Part shown: piece by piece, positions 23,865-34,552 of the stretch
Layout: each line of letters starts with the position of its first letter
Numbering within the stretch: position 1 is the stretch's first letter
Assembly (NCBI RefSeq): GCF_000003195.3
Contig: NC_012875.2
Location: 13,112,613-13,176,612 of the forward strand
Origin: Sorghum bicolor
Taxonomy: Eukaryota; Streptophyta; Magnoliopsida; Poales; Poaceae
Direction: 5' to 3'
Length of the DNA: 64,000 nt
Position numbers and translations under genes: made by a program
Notes under the pieces: generated by a model
What the model was told of the DNA's origin: nothing
The model's input: only the letters and a program-made list of their open reading frames with translations
Databases searched by the model: none

Positions 23865-25778
23865 TGAAAGGTCCAAATGGCTAGAGGGGGGGTGAATAGC
23901 CTATTTAAAAATTCTACAAACTATAACTAGACAAGTTGATTAGTAAAACAAAAGGCGAAGCTATTCTAGCAATAGCACAACTAAGCTATGCAAGCCACCT
24001 ACACAAGTCTAGCAAGAAAGCTAAACACTAGTTACAACAAGAAAGCACAACTAGAAGCTTGCTACACTCCTAAACAAGATAGCTAAGCTAAACAAGCTAC
24101 ACAACTAGCAAGGTAGGCACATAAGTAAAGGAGAGGTGAGTGATTGTTATACCAATGTTGTAGAGTAGAAATATAGCCAATCAAACAATCACAATTATAA
24201 GAGAATCCTCGGCAAGAGATGACACAAGATTTTTTACCGAGGTTCACTTGCTTCCCTTGCAAGCTAGTCCTCGTTGTGGCGATACACCCACTTGATGGAT
24301 CACGAGCTAATTGGCAATCCAAAGCCAAACCCTCAGCGGGTGCCGCACATCCACTCACAAGATGGGGATCCTCCAAGCCACGAGCAATCCACTAGAGTAG
24401 CCAATTGCGATCTCCCACGGGGAAGGCTCAAGAACCCCTCACAAATCTCTTGGTGAGGCTCGAAACAATCTCCAATCACGAGCTCAACACCACCGCTGCT
24501 CCAAGCCGTCTAGGGCATCGGGAAACACCTAAGAGTAACAAGAAATCCGCAGCAAACTCAAGGATCAAGTGCCACTAGATGCAACTCTCAATGCAATGCA
24601 CTTGAATCTCACTCAATCTCACTAGAATGAGCAATCAAGCAAGGAGATGAGTGGAGGGAGTGTTGTTTAGCTCAATGTATGCTTCAAGTATTCAAATGTG
24701 CAAGAGATAGCCTCCCAAAGCCGGCCACCTTCTATTTATAAGCCCCTCAAAGAAACTAGCCATTGGCTATTTTCATTGGGCTGAAAACGGGGGCACCGGA
24801 CGCTACTAAGTGATCACCGGACGCTCAACCCCCAGCGTCCGGTGCTCAAGGGAAGGCCACGTGTCCAACTTGAAATTCGCGTGTCAGTTTCTAACGGCTA
24901 CCTGCAACACACCGGACGCTCTGCAAGTCCACACCGGACGCGTCCGGTGCACACCGGACTCATGCGCAGAGAGTTTGTCAAACTCGCGACCTCACCGGAC
25001 GCTGGGCACCGGACGGTCCGGTGCTCACCGGACTCGTGCGCAGAGAGGGTTGCAAAAACCCCTCACACCGGACGCTAACCATCGGACGCTCTCAGAGTGC
25101 GTCCGGTGCTCAACCCTGGCAGGGTGAAGCACACCGGACACTGAGGCCAGCGTCCGGTGCCTCCGCACTCAGCGTCCGGTGAGTGTTTCTTGGTGAGAAA
25201 ACACTCCCGCGACTTCTCTAAATTTCCCACCGGCGCAATAGAAAATATACACTTATTTTTCTCAAAAGCACCGAATCCACCTAGGAACCCACACCCCTCT
25301 CAACCCTAGGAACTCCACCTCCTTTGTAAATGTGCTAACACCAACAAGTGTCCACCACCAAAGTGCAAGTGTGTTAGCTTTTCACAAACATTTTCACCAA
25401 ATGAGTTAAGTTAGCACTTTACTAGATCCTAATGCATATGCTCAAGATATGGACATAGTAGCACTTGATTCGAGAGATGACCGTGATTTCCCCTCTTGAT
25501 AGTCGGCTATCTATCCTAAACCCGGTCAATCACTTCTCTACTCATCTTAGACCGGCAAAAGTAAAACCCTATGTTTATACCTTTGCCTTGATAACTTTTC
25601 TCCTCGTCTATCACCATGATCTTCACTTCATGCTTCATCCCTTCGTGATTATGTGGCCACCTTTCCATGCCACCATGCACCTTCATCACATGTGTTGCTA
25701 TGCCTAACTCAAATCACTTAAACACAAGGCATTAGCAACTTGGTGTCATTAATTACCAAAACCAAACATGGGCTTTCA
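23865..25778 (-). mobile_element. E7: solo LTR, probably Copia (SIRE/Opie-like)
   Basis: TGAAAGGTCC...GGCTTTCA with a perfect 5 bp duplication and no second copy marks a solo LTR of 1914 bp, the usual product of LTR-LTR recombination. The CTAGAGGGGGGTGAATAGCC block next to one end resembles LTR ends of grass Copia elements, which suggests the - strand orientation. The core (24790-25190) is packed with CACCGGACGC and its reverse complement. Short open frames there are compositional. Confidence 0.85.
24793..25190. repeat. ACCGGAC / GTCCGGT word cluster in E7
   Basis: Well over a dozen copies of ACCGGAC or its reverse complement occur in 400 bp, several as near-palindromes (ACCGGACGCGTCCGGT at about 24932). 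A longer unit, CACCGGACTCRTGCGCAGAGAG, occurs twice (24953, 25026). Confidence 0.85.
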
Positions 25779-26876
25779 CTCTTCTTCATGTATGGTTATC
25801 TTCTCTTTCCACACCTGACTTGGTGCTACGGTCTCCTCAGGATAGTTCTGTTTAAACTCTACGTCTTCTTACCTTACCACTTCTCCTTCGTAGCCTGCCC
25901 ATCCGTCCTTAATGATTTGCCTCCTCTGGTTGCGGTTGCGTCATTTTCTTACCTGCTTAGATTATTCAAAGATGTAGTTAGGGTCAGTAAAATAACGGCG
26001 TACCTTCTCTGAGGGGAAGTGCATATGGACTTCTCCGGTTCCAATGTAGATGATTGCTTTAACGGTGCTGAGGAACGGTCTTCTAAGGATGATGGGTGGA
26101 TCGTATTTGTCTTCTCCCATGTCCATAACCTGAAAGTCTGTGTAGACAAAATGATCGTCTATTTTGACAGGGACATCAGTTACTGTTCCTTTAACTTCTC
26201 GAAATGTCTGATCTGCCATCTGGAGCTGAATGTATGTTGGTTTTAGGGGCATGGTTCCGAACAAGAGCCGATAGGTGACTGCGGCCATTATGTTGACGCC
26301 CGATCTGGTGTCGCAAGTCGTCTTGTAGAAGTTGTATCCATTTATGGAGCAATAGATGCTTGGCATTCCTGGGTCGTCCTTCTTGGTCAAAAACGGTGAC
26401 TTTAGTTGATGATCTTGACCTCCATGAACTGCAGTGACCATCTTAGCTGACTCGGTCCACACTTGCTTGTTCCTGTTCCTCCTGTTGGTCCTCTTCCTTG
26501 ATTCACGTCTGGATTGATCTGGAATTTGTGTAGTCTTGTTCTTGAAGAAAAATGTCTCCTTCCTACCTTTGATGTAGAAACTGATCTTGGCAGCACTAGC
26601 GTAGATGACAGCTCTCGAGGTGTTCAAGAATGGCCTCCCTAAGATGATGGGTGCCCTCTCATCATTACCGGTCTCTATCACCACGAAGTCTGCTGGGGCA
26701 TATAAGGTACCAACTCGGACACAAAGGTTCTTCATTATACCTTTTGGAAAACTTAATGCCTGATCTACAAACTGCAAACACAGGGTTGTTTTTAATAAAG
26801 GATATGTAAAGAATTTTTCATAGAGTACCCTAGGCATAATGTTGACAGTAGAGCCAAAGTCGTAGAGTGCTTCTGC

Positions 26877-26881
26877 GAAGT
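26877..26881. repeat. E6 target-site duplication, left (GAAGT)
   Basis: It matches 38957-38961 exactly. The E5 protease frame reads through when the flanks are joined. Confidence 0.95.
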
Positions 26882-27609
26882 TGTTGGTCCAAAAGCTGAT
26901 CTGCAAACACAAAGGGCTAATACCCGGTTCAAACGTTAAGGCGTGCCAGCTGATTTGACCTTACTATCGGCAAAGGTGGTAACTCGAATACTTTGGTCCC
27001 GACAACAGCGATGGGCCCGGATGTCACGGCCAAGAGGTACTCACGCGGAACTTGAGAACACGCCGAGCTTAAGTCGACGAATCCCTAAGAACTCATAATG
27101 AAAAGGAAAAGTATGACGAAGTCGTCGAAAAGTAAATGCTGGAATATGAGTAAAAACTTGTGTTTGATTGATTGATTGATAGATATATCCTCATTACAAA
27201 GCCCTAGGGTCTATATTTATACCCTGGTCCAAGAGCTACAACCAGACACGACTAGAACTCGAATTCCAAATTACACAGAATCCGTATGCAAAACGATTTA
27301 AATAACTAAGGAAAACATAAAACTATCTCCCCCCGTGACAAACTAGAACACCTCCACAAACCGATCGGCAACTTCCAGACTCTCCCTCCATGTCATCGGC
27401 AGACTCCCTTGTCATAGCCATCGGCAGATTCCCCTGTCGCAGCCATCGGCACAGACGCATAATCATCTATGGACTTAGTCACGTCCAACCCCTCCTTCAT
27501 CGGCAACCATCTTCATCGGCAACTCATCCTGTAGATAAAACACCGCCGTCTTATCCTGCCAGCCTGTATTATACCAAACATGGACACGTGCCCAAAAACG
27601 GCGTCAACA
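26882..27609 (-). repeat. E6 3' LTR (728 bp)
   Basis: TGTTGGTCCAAAAGCTG...GGCGTCAACA. It pairs with 38233-38956, apart from one extra TTGA unit near 27175. It carries several ATCGGC words. Confidence 0.95.
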
Positions 27610-27622
27610 CATGCCCCCAAAT
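27610..27622 (-). other. E6 polypurine tract
   Basis: On the - strand ATTTGGGGGCATG abuts the 3' LTR start TGTTGACGCC. Confidence 0.85.
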
Positions 27623-27655
27623 TTCGGAGTATGAAAACATTAATGCTCCGAAATT
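27620..27655. repeat. Perfect 10 bp inverted repeat beside the polypurine tract
   Basis: AATTTCGGAG (27620-27629), a 16 base loop, and CTCCGAAATT (27646-27655). It lies between the E6 polypurine tract and the promoter of the antisense gene. Its function is unknown. Confidence 0.8.
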
Positions 27656-28097
27656 CTCTGCAGTAATGATGCCTTTTCCCGCAATTAATGTTCCTAATCT
27701 GGTAACCGACAGCCTCAATCTGAACAACTCTAATCCTATTCTTTTGCAGATTCCTCGAAATCCTCAACTCCCCAAACGGGTATTTCCATTTTAGTTGCAT
27801 ATCGGCAATATTACCGTTGCAAAGATTTGCCGATGGACTGACCAGGACGTTCGTACCTTATCTTCCCAAACGGCTATCTTCACTTTATCCACTCATCGGC
27901 AATATGACCGTTGCTGCCGATGGACCGACCAGGAGATCCCGCACAGTAAAATATCTCTGAATAATGACCGCTTCCTGTCAAATCACCTGCACAATCCCTT
28001 GATTACCGTGCGAACAGTTACCATATCTACCTGAGCACCCTCGGATTTCTCGGATGCGGCAAAGAGATAAGTCAGATTTGCCCTTGCCCGTTCTGTC

Positions 28098-28107
28098 CTA
28101 TAAATAG
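28098..28107 (+). promoter_or_regulatory. TATA box of the antisense gene in E6
   Basis: CTATAAATAG matches the plant TATA consensus and lies 150 bp before the proposed ATG at 28257. It is outside the LTR, so the antisense gene appears to have a promoter of its own. The start of transcription would fall near 28130. Confidence 0.65.
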
Positions 28108-28256
28108 TTCCTTCTCAGGTACTCCTTCTCTATCACATCATTCCACAACTCCAACTTTATTCTCCCAGCGGCGGCGCTATCCAAAAGCTCCAAGATCTTC
28201 GACGAAGTCCCTTCCTCACCAACTCCGAAGCCCTCAAACATCTTCTCTGTGGTAAA

Positions 28257-31200
28257 ATGGCCATCAACTTCATCATCCCCGCGGTCAGTCCTTCACGCCA
28301 TCTGTTGTACTTTCTCTCGCACCCCTGTTCATCCGCAATTCATCTCACTGAATATTTTCCTTCTTTTTCTTTGTGTTTTTCTTTTCTACCTCCAAAACCA
28401 TTAGGAGTTGGCTAATAAAATTGTCATCCCCACCGATCGACCACACCTCCAATGCGTCGGCCCGTTAGGGGATCCAGATCCAACCGATGTCATAAACGCA
28501 GAAACCAATAGGATCCCTTTTAGAGCAGAGAACTTTTCTTTGGATCTGTGGAAGGATACTTTCCGTTCCTGGCCCAGCCCTTCCGTGGGGTGGAAGGATT
28601 GGTTCTTGAGGGTCAGCAACTCCAATGAAGCCCAGTGGGGTGAGAGAAAGCTAGACCAATGCATTAGGTTGTCCATTGCCGATATGCATAGGAATGAATC
28701 ATTGTTGATAGCTACATCTTATTTCTAGTCAGACACCCTCAATGCCTTTGTCTTTGGCCATGGTCCTGCTGCCCCTACACTTGCCGATGTAGCTATGCTC
28801 ACTGGCCTGGATGTATCTTCTGCCGATAGAACCCATTTCTTTGATACCAAACCCAGTGCTAAGGTAGAAACCCGCACAATCAGCGGCTGGTCGGGTTATA
28901 TCCAGAAATACCGCAAAACAGGCCCTGTTGACACAAAAGAGCAGACCTGCTTCCTGAACATGTGGCTCGACAAATTTGTGTTTTGCGGCCGATCGGCAGG
29001 ACCAACTTCCGTTTATCTAGCAGCAGCAGAAAATCTGGCCAATGGTGGCCGATTTCCCCTCGGCCGATACCTGCTTGGAGTAGCCTATCACCTCCTCCAC
29101 CAAGTAACCAAGAAGCTCTTACTCGGCCTGTCCATCGGTAATCTGGGAGGCCCTTGGTGGTTCATCAACATGTGGCTCAATCTCCATCTGCACAAGCGTC
29201 TTGAGTTTAACCTTTTCGCTCAGCGTTTTCCAAGGGACATAGCCAAGAACCATGTGTTGGGTGAAGAAGAATCGGCAACACGCCCTCCCTTGAACTTCGG
29301 TGAAGCTGTCATAGCTCTGCTTGGTATAGGGGGTAATCCAGACCAGATTAGCCGATTCTTTCAAACCTTGTACGAAGGTTTGGCCAGAGATGAGTGAGCA
29401 TGGTTGGCCTATGATGACCCAGATACTATGTTTCCTCTGATTTTCAACCCATTCGATGAGGCTCTCGACAAGGATAACGAAGTAATGATGGCATTGGTGA
29501 CTCCCAGAGCCATACCGGTGAACTTCTTTGGCAGTGGGAAAACATCTCCCCAAACTTATGAGTTCTATAATCCATCGGCACTAGCTCGTCAATTAGCTTT
29601 CGGCCAGCTGCCGATTGCACTCTGTTATGCCGATGTGATAAAGCCTAGAGAAACCATTAATAGCCTCCTTGAATGGATCCGAGTGGCCCAACTGCCATCA
29701 GGTGCCGATACAGATGTAAACCTGTTAGAGTGGGTACCATCCGCCTTCATCACTCAGGCGTACAAGCAGTGGTGGGCAGAATGGAAGGAGCACCTATTCT
29801 GCAAATCGGCTCTTTCGTATCGCGGCATGATCGATCCTGAGTACGAAGTTCCTACTGACGCTGTAAGTATCTTTAAACCGATGTTTCAATTCTCTCAATT
29901 CTATTTCCATCGGTAACTGACTCTTTGTGTGATTTTTTAGGTCGATAACACTCCTCCGTCAGTCAGTAGAAGTGGCAAGCTGATTGACTTGTTTGCATTA
30001 GGTCTAATTTCCTCAATCGGCCACAAAGCTCCTACCCTGGCCACCATCGTGCATCGAGGCATACGCCTCAAGAAAGTTACTACCAGGAGAACCCAGACAT
30101 CACCATCGGTAGCTGCTTCCACTCTGGCACAGGCCTTCAAGGTAATTGTCAAACCTTTTCATTTATACCGATCTTCCTTTTACATCTGCTGCATTGATAC
30201 TCACAAATTTTCTTTCCTGCATCAGCAAACCAGCGCATCGGCAAGGACCAAAAGCAAAGGTGCCGATGCTCCCCAGTCCAGCCAGCAAAAGAGAAAGGGT
30301 GCCAAAGGTACCAGAGCACAGGCAAAGCGCCAGAGAATAGCAACTCCCCCTCCTCCTCCGGTATCTCCAATTCCGGTGGATTCTTCCCCTTCTTCTCCAG
30401 AAGTCCAGACGCAACAAGTACCATCTCCCCCACCAATGCGAGAAGCACCGCAGATGGAAGAACCTCGACAAGAAACAACATAGATGGAAGAACCTCAACA
30501 AGAAGTACCTCAGCCAGAAGACACATCAGCTGATGTTCATGAGCCAACTGCCGATCCAGCAGGTTCCATTATAGCATCAGTGGTCTCTTCCACCCACACA
30601 AGAACTGTCCTTCCTCAAGGTAACACATTTTTATGACACTACTGCCGATGAACTTATTTCCTTTTTGGTCTTATAACCCTTCTATTAATTTCCAGCTGAC
30701 GTGGCTCCATCGGCAACGCTGGCCGATCAACCCGTGGCCCCATCGACGTCTTCCAGTCAAAGGCGAGAGATTGCCTTGAAGCAAGTAAGCCACCTAATCT
30801 TCCACCAGTATCATTTGTCGATGTTTTGACCATAGAATGACTCATTTTGTCTTCTTTTTCAGGAGCAAGACTCTCCCGACAGCCTATTCTCCTTCGCCAT
30901 TGATATCTCTGACGACGAAGGTGAGGAAGCAAGTTCCTCCCAGGCCGTTGAGATCACATCGGCAGAGATCAGGGCCAAGCTAGAAGAATTGTCGGCTCTA
31001 CTTCATCAAGACACGGCTCAACTGGTCGATGACTCTAACCCGGCCAAGGTTCTGTTCAAGACCCTCAGAGGCCAGATTCCTGCCGATGCCGAAGAAATCG
31101 TCTTCTAGGCCGCACATGTGGAGAGTCGTCAGCTGCAGTACCAGAGGGCCGCCCGACGCCTTGCCGATAGAGCCACTCAGACCCGGCTTTCTGAAGAGAT

Positions 31201-31558
31201 GATGAAAGAGAAACTCCTGACCGATGAGAAGCACAAGACCATCGGTACCTTGAAGTCTTCAGGGAGCGCACTGAAGCAGAAGATCTCCGACCTATCGGCA
31301 AAACGAGAAGCCCTGCTGGCAGAACTCAAGCAAGTGGAGGATGCCCTATCCCAAGCCCAATAGGAAGAGAGTCAACTGCCGGAGACCATTAAACTCCTCG
31401 AGCAAGAGTGAAACGCCCACGGTCGCAAGACACTGCAGTTGAAGAAGAAGGTGAAGCCGATAGAAGATTCTGCCGATGATGATGTCAAAGAGATAGAAGC
31501 GGCCAACCAAATCCGGCTGCGCGCCATATCAGCGATCCAGGCGCTACTGAACACATGA
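28257..31558 (+). pseudogene. Plant mobile domain (aminotransferase-like) gene, antisense in E6
   Basis: Six exons are inferred: 28257-28283, 28405-29862, 29941-30141, 30226-30619, 30696-30784 and 30863-31558. All introns have GT...AG ends with pyrimidine-rich acceptors, and the phases agree, giving 955 codons with the stop. Residues about 10-500 match the plant mobile domain plan (WKDWFLRV, MLTGLDV, FPLGRYLLGVAYHLLH, GGPWWFINMWL). Exon 4 encodes a Pro/Ser/Lys-rich linker; exon 6 a charged helical region (about 31120-31360) that may be a coiled coil. In-frame stops are at 28726, 29395, 30481, 31106, 31361 and 31409, each explicable as CAG-to-TAG or CGA-to-TGA. It converges on integrase, 157 bp apart. 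Plant mobile domains occur in host proteins and transposons; its role here is unknown. Confidence 0.85.
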
Positions 31559-31609
31559 AGCTTTCATCGGCAACACGTCTTCGCCCCTCTGCATTTTCAG
31601 CTTTCCTAA

Positions 31610-31708
31610 TGTTTTAGTCTAGCCGATAGGACTGTTATCGGCATCTTTTGAAACATTAAGTCCTGCCCCAAACATTTTAATCCAGCCAATAGGAGTGTTA
31701 TCGGCATT
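31610..31708. repeat. Duplicated stem-loop between the two convergent E6 genes
   Basis: GCCGAT(31622)...ATCGGC(31637) and a second, slightly decayed GCCAAT...ATCGGC (31685-31705) sit in two similar ~40 bp stretches about 63 bp apart. They lie exactly in the intergenic space between the antisense gene and integrase, where RNA 3' ends of both strands would form. Confidence 0.65.
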
Positions 31709-31715
31709 TAAACTT

Positions 31716-33062
31716 TCATGCATCGACCCACATGCTGGGGTAGTACTTCTTTAAATATTTTCCATTTAATGCTCTGGGAAACTCAACTCCTTCGAGAGTT
31801 TCCAGAATGTAGGCGTTACCAGGAGCCGATCGACTTACCCGATAGGGACCTTCCCAATTAGGAGACCACTTCCCAAACTTCGGACTTTTAGTCCCGATCG
31901 GTAAGATTAATTTCCATACCAAGTCTCCATTGGCAAACTCCTTAGCCTTCACCTTCTTGTCATACCATCTAGCTACTCTCTTCTTATTCTCTTCTATACT
32001 CATTAAAGCCTTCAACCGATGTCCTGCTAAATCATCTAACTCATCGGTCATCAAAGTAGCATAATCATCGGCAGCCAATTGATCTTGAAAAGATAATCGC
32101 CTAGACCCAGCCTTAATCTCCCAAGGTAATACTGCATCATGCCCATACACCAACTGATAGGGTGAAACCTTGGTTGATCCATGACAAGCCATCTGGTATG
32201 ACCATAAAGCTTCATTTAATAATGTGTGCCACCTTCTAGGATTTTCTTCAATTTTCCGCTTAATAAGCTTAATAATTCCTTTGTTAGACGCCTCGGCCTG
32301 CCCATTGGCTCGAGCATAGTAAGGAGAAGAATTCAACACTTTAATCCCCATACCGATTGCGAATTCATCAAACTCCCCTGATGTGAACATAGTGCCTTGA
32401 TCGGTAGTAATTGTTTGTGGAACCCCAAATCGATAAATAATATGCTCCTTCACAAAATCAATCATACTAGCCGATGTGACTTTCTTCAAAGGAATAGCTT
32501 CAACCCATTTAGTGAAATAATCGGTGGCCACTAGAATAAACTTATGCCCCTTGCTAGATGGCGGATAAATCTGGCCGATCAAATCAATAGCCCATCCTCG
32601 GAACGGCCAAGGCTTTATAATAGGATTCATAGCCGATGCAGGTGCCCTTTGAATATTACCAAACTTTTGACATCCTTGACATCCTTTGAAATACTTAAAG
32701 CAATCCTCAAGTATAGTCGGCCAATAATATCCATTCCTCCTAATCATCCACTTCATCTTGAAAGCCGACTGATGTGCTCCACATACCCCTTCATGGATTT
32801 CTCCCATCAAACTCCTAGCTTCATCATCTCCTAAGCATCGGAGAAGAATCCCATCAATAGTTCGATAGTACAATTCATCTTCGAGGAGCACATATTTGGT
32901 TGCTTGAAACCGAACTCGTCTTTCGACTTTCTTAGATGGATCTTTCAAGTAATCAATGATTTCTTTTCTCCAATCATCGGCACCAATTGCCGATATTGCA
33001 TTAATTATAGGCTGATATCCCGAAGCATGCTGAGTCAACCGATTCGCCTCTTCATTATGCAA
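31716..33062 (-). CDS. pol: E6 integrase (frame intact)
   Basis: Integrase inserts the cDNA into chromosomal DNA. About 448 codons are open. The N-terminal HHCC finger reads HEGVCGAHQSAFKMKW...CQGCQ. The catalytic triad is visible as WAIDLIG (Asp), TTDQGTMF (Asp) and NGQAEASNKG (Glu). The C-terminal part contains GPYRVSR and ends KKYYPSMWVDA. No chromodomain follows, as expected for Tat. A TGA at 33081, probably from CGA, separates it from RNase H, so the polyprotein would be cut here. The given start is simply the first Met after that stop; the frame is part of pol. Confidence 0.88.
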   Translation of the reverse strand: MHNEEANRLTQHASGYQPIINAISAIGADDWRKEIIDYLKDPSKKVERRVRFQATKYVLLEDELYYRTIDGILLRCLGDDEARSLMGEIHEGVCGAHQSAFKMKWMIRRNGYYWPTILEDCFKYFKGCQGCQKFGNIQRAPASAMNPIIKPWPFRGWAIDLIGQIYPPSSKGHKFILVATDYFTKWVEAIPLKKVTSASMIDFVKEHIIYRFGVPQTITTDQGTMFTSGEFDEFAIGMGIKVLNSSPYYARANGQAEASNKGIIKLIKRKIEENPRRWHTLLNEALWSYQMACHGSTKVSPYQLVYGHDAVLPWEIKAGSRRLSFQDQLAADDYATLMTDELDDLAGHRLKALMSIEENKKRVARWYDKKVKAKEFANGDLVWKLILPIGTKSPKFGKWSPNWEGPYRVSRSAPGNAYILETLEGVEFPRALNGKYLKKYYPSMWVDA

Positions 33063-33080
33063 TCGAGGAACATACTCTAA

Positions 33081-34156
33081 TCAGAAATCCTTGAATTCCT
33101 TTAACAGTTGCATACTCCTCTCGTAATAAGTTATGAGAACTTCACTTCGGCATTTATAGCTCCCAGCCAATTGATTTATAACTAGCATAGAATCCCCGAA
33201 GACCTCAACAGCATCAGCATGAACCTCTCTCAACAACTCTAATCCCTTTATTAAAGCTTGATACTCAGCCTGATTATTTGTTGATGTGGCAACAATCAGC
33301 AAGGAAAACTCATACTTCCTTCCCCGAGGGGAAACTAGTACTATGCTGATTCCTGCCCCCCGGTCACATGTAGACCCATCAAAGAAAAGCGTCCAAGGCA
33401 CAATTTCCAAAGCCTCCACTGTACCGCAATGCTGGGTTACAAAATCAGCTATAATCTGTCCCTTAACTGCCTTAGCTGATTCATAACGCAGATCGAACTC
33501 CGACAGTGCCAAAATCCACTTACCGATCCTGCCACTCATAATCGGCATGGACAGCATGTACCGGACCACATCATCCTTGCAAATAACAGTGCATTCGGCC
33601 GATAGCAAGTAATGCCTCAACTTGATACAAGAGAAATATAAGCACAAGCACAGTTTCTCAATAGCCGAATACCTGGTCTCAGCATCAATCAACCTCCTGC
33701 TTAAATAATAAATTACACGCTCTTTCCCTTCAAACTCCTGAATTAAAGCCGAACCGATGACCATCCCATCGGTAGACAAATACAATCTGAAGGGCTTTCC
33801 TTGCTGAGGTGGAATTAGAACTGGAGGATTTACTAAATAATTCTTGATTTCATCCAGAGCCAACTGCTGTTCTTTTCCCCAAACAAACTCTTGATCGGCC
33901 CTTAACTTAAGAAGAGGACTGAAAGTACGAATTTTACCAGACAAATTAGACATAAACCTTCTGATAAAATTTACCTTGCCGATCAAGGACTGGAGCTCAG
34001 TCTTGTTGGTAGGGGCTACTATCTTATTGATGGCATCAATAGATCTTCGACTGATTTCAATCACCCTCTGGTGAACCTTGAAACCGAGGAATTGCCCTGC
34101 CCATACACCAAATGCACACTTATTGGGATTCATTTTCAAACCGTGCTTCCTCGTTC
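33081..34156 (-). pseudogene. pol: E6 RT thumb remnant and two RNase H domains
   Basis: The frame starts at a deletion junction (about 34150) and reads MNPNKCAFGVWAGQFLGF, the connection after the RT palm. The first RNase H follows (FRLYLSTDGMVIGSALI, YYLSRRL, TRYSAIEK). After GQIIADFV comes a second, host-like RNase H (WTLFFDGSTCDRGAGISIVL, NNQAEYQAL, VEVFGDSMLVINQL). Dual RNase H is known for the Tat lineage. The second domain keeps its D-E-D residues. The first has STDG where the catalytic Asp motif is expected, with the Asp kept. Confidence 0.86.
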
Positions 34157-34500
34157 TTCTTGTAGACCGGAACAACATTGGAAATCCATTCGACATACCG
34201 ACACTGCCGAATAAACTTAGCTTCAATAAGTTTGGTGATTTCGGCCTTAATATCAGGGAGGATGTTAGGATTACATCGGCGAGCTGGCTGTTGATGTGGC
34301 CGAAATCCAGACTTGATAGGCAACCGATGTTCAACAATTGATCGGTCCAAACCAGGCATCTCAGTATAATCCCAAGCAAAGCAATCTTTATATTCCTTAA
34401 ACAAATCAGTTAACTTTTGCTTACACTCAGAATCTAACATAGCACTAATAAAAGTGGGTCTAGGTTTATCACCACTACCTATATCTACTTCTACTAGATC
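34120..34500 (-). pseudogene. pol: E6 RT N-terminus, palm deleted
   Basis: LDSECKQKLTDLFKEYKDCFAWDY, HRLPIKSGFRPHQQPARR and FIRQCRYVEWISNVVPVYKKN are the standard start of a Tat RT. The sequence then jumps from KKN straight into the region after the palm. The segment with the conserved DFRDLN-type, FGLKNA-type and YxDD motifs (about 400 bp in the family) is missing. This copy cannot encode an active RT. Confidence 0.86.
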
Positions 34501-34552
34501 ATCGGCCGATGTGAATCCCTGGCCTAATTTTCATCATCGGCGAACCTATCCA

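Larger units (their letters stand above)
23809..26881 (-). pseudogene. E5 gag-protease frame, C-terminal part with two protease-like domains
   Basis: The frame enters at the E6 junction (26881) and is spliced apart again by the solo LTR E7. The first retropepsin-like unit has LYDFGSTVNIMP near 26840 and IILGRPFLNTSRAVIY near 26620. After a basic linker (RRESRKRTNRRNRNK) a second unit has TCDTRSGVNIM near 26290 and IILRRPFLSTVKAIIY near 26060. The second has Arg where the catalytic triad expects Gly (D-T-R). After a stop near 25962, coding sequence continues to about 25784. Beyond E7 it ends in PTPPPNESQDN and a stop at 23809-23811. No RT follows. Confidence 0.82.

Noticed and set aside
32544..32834. 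Plus-strand frames opposite the E6 integrase, RT and gag
   Set aside because: Mirror frames of well-supported - strand coding sequence; no splice or domain evidence, unlike the gene at 28257-31558.
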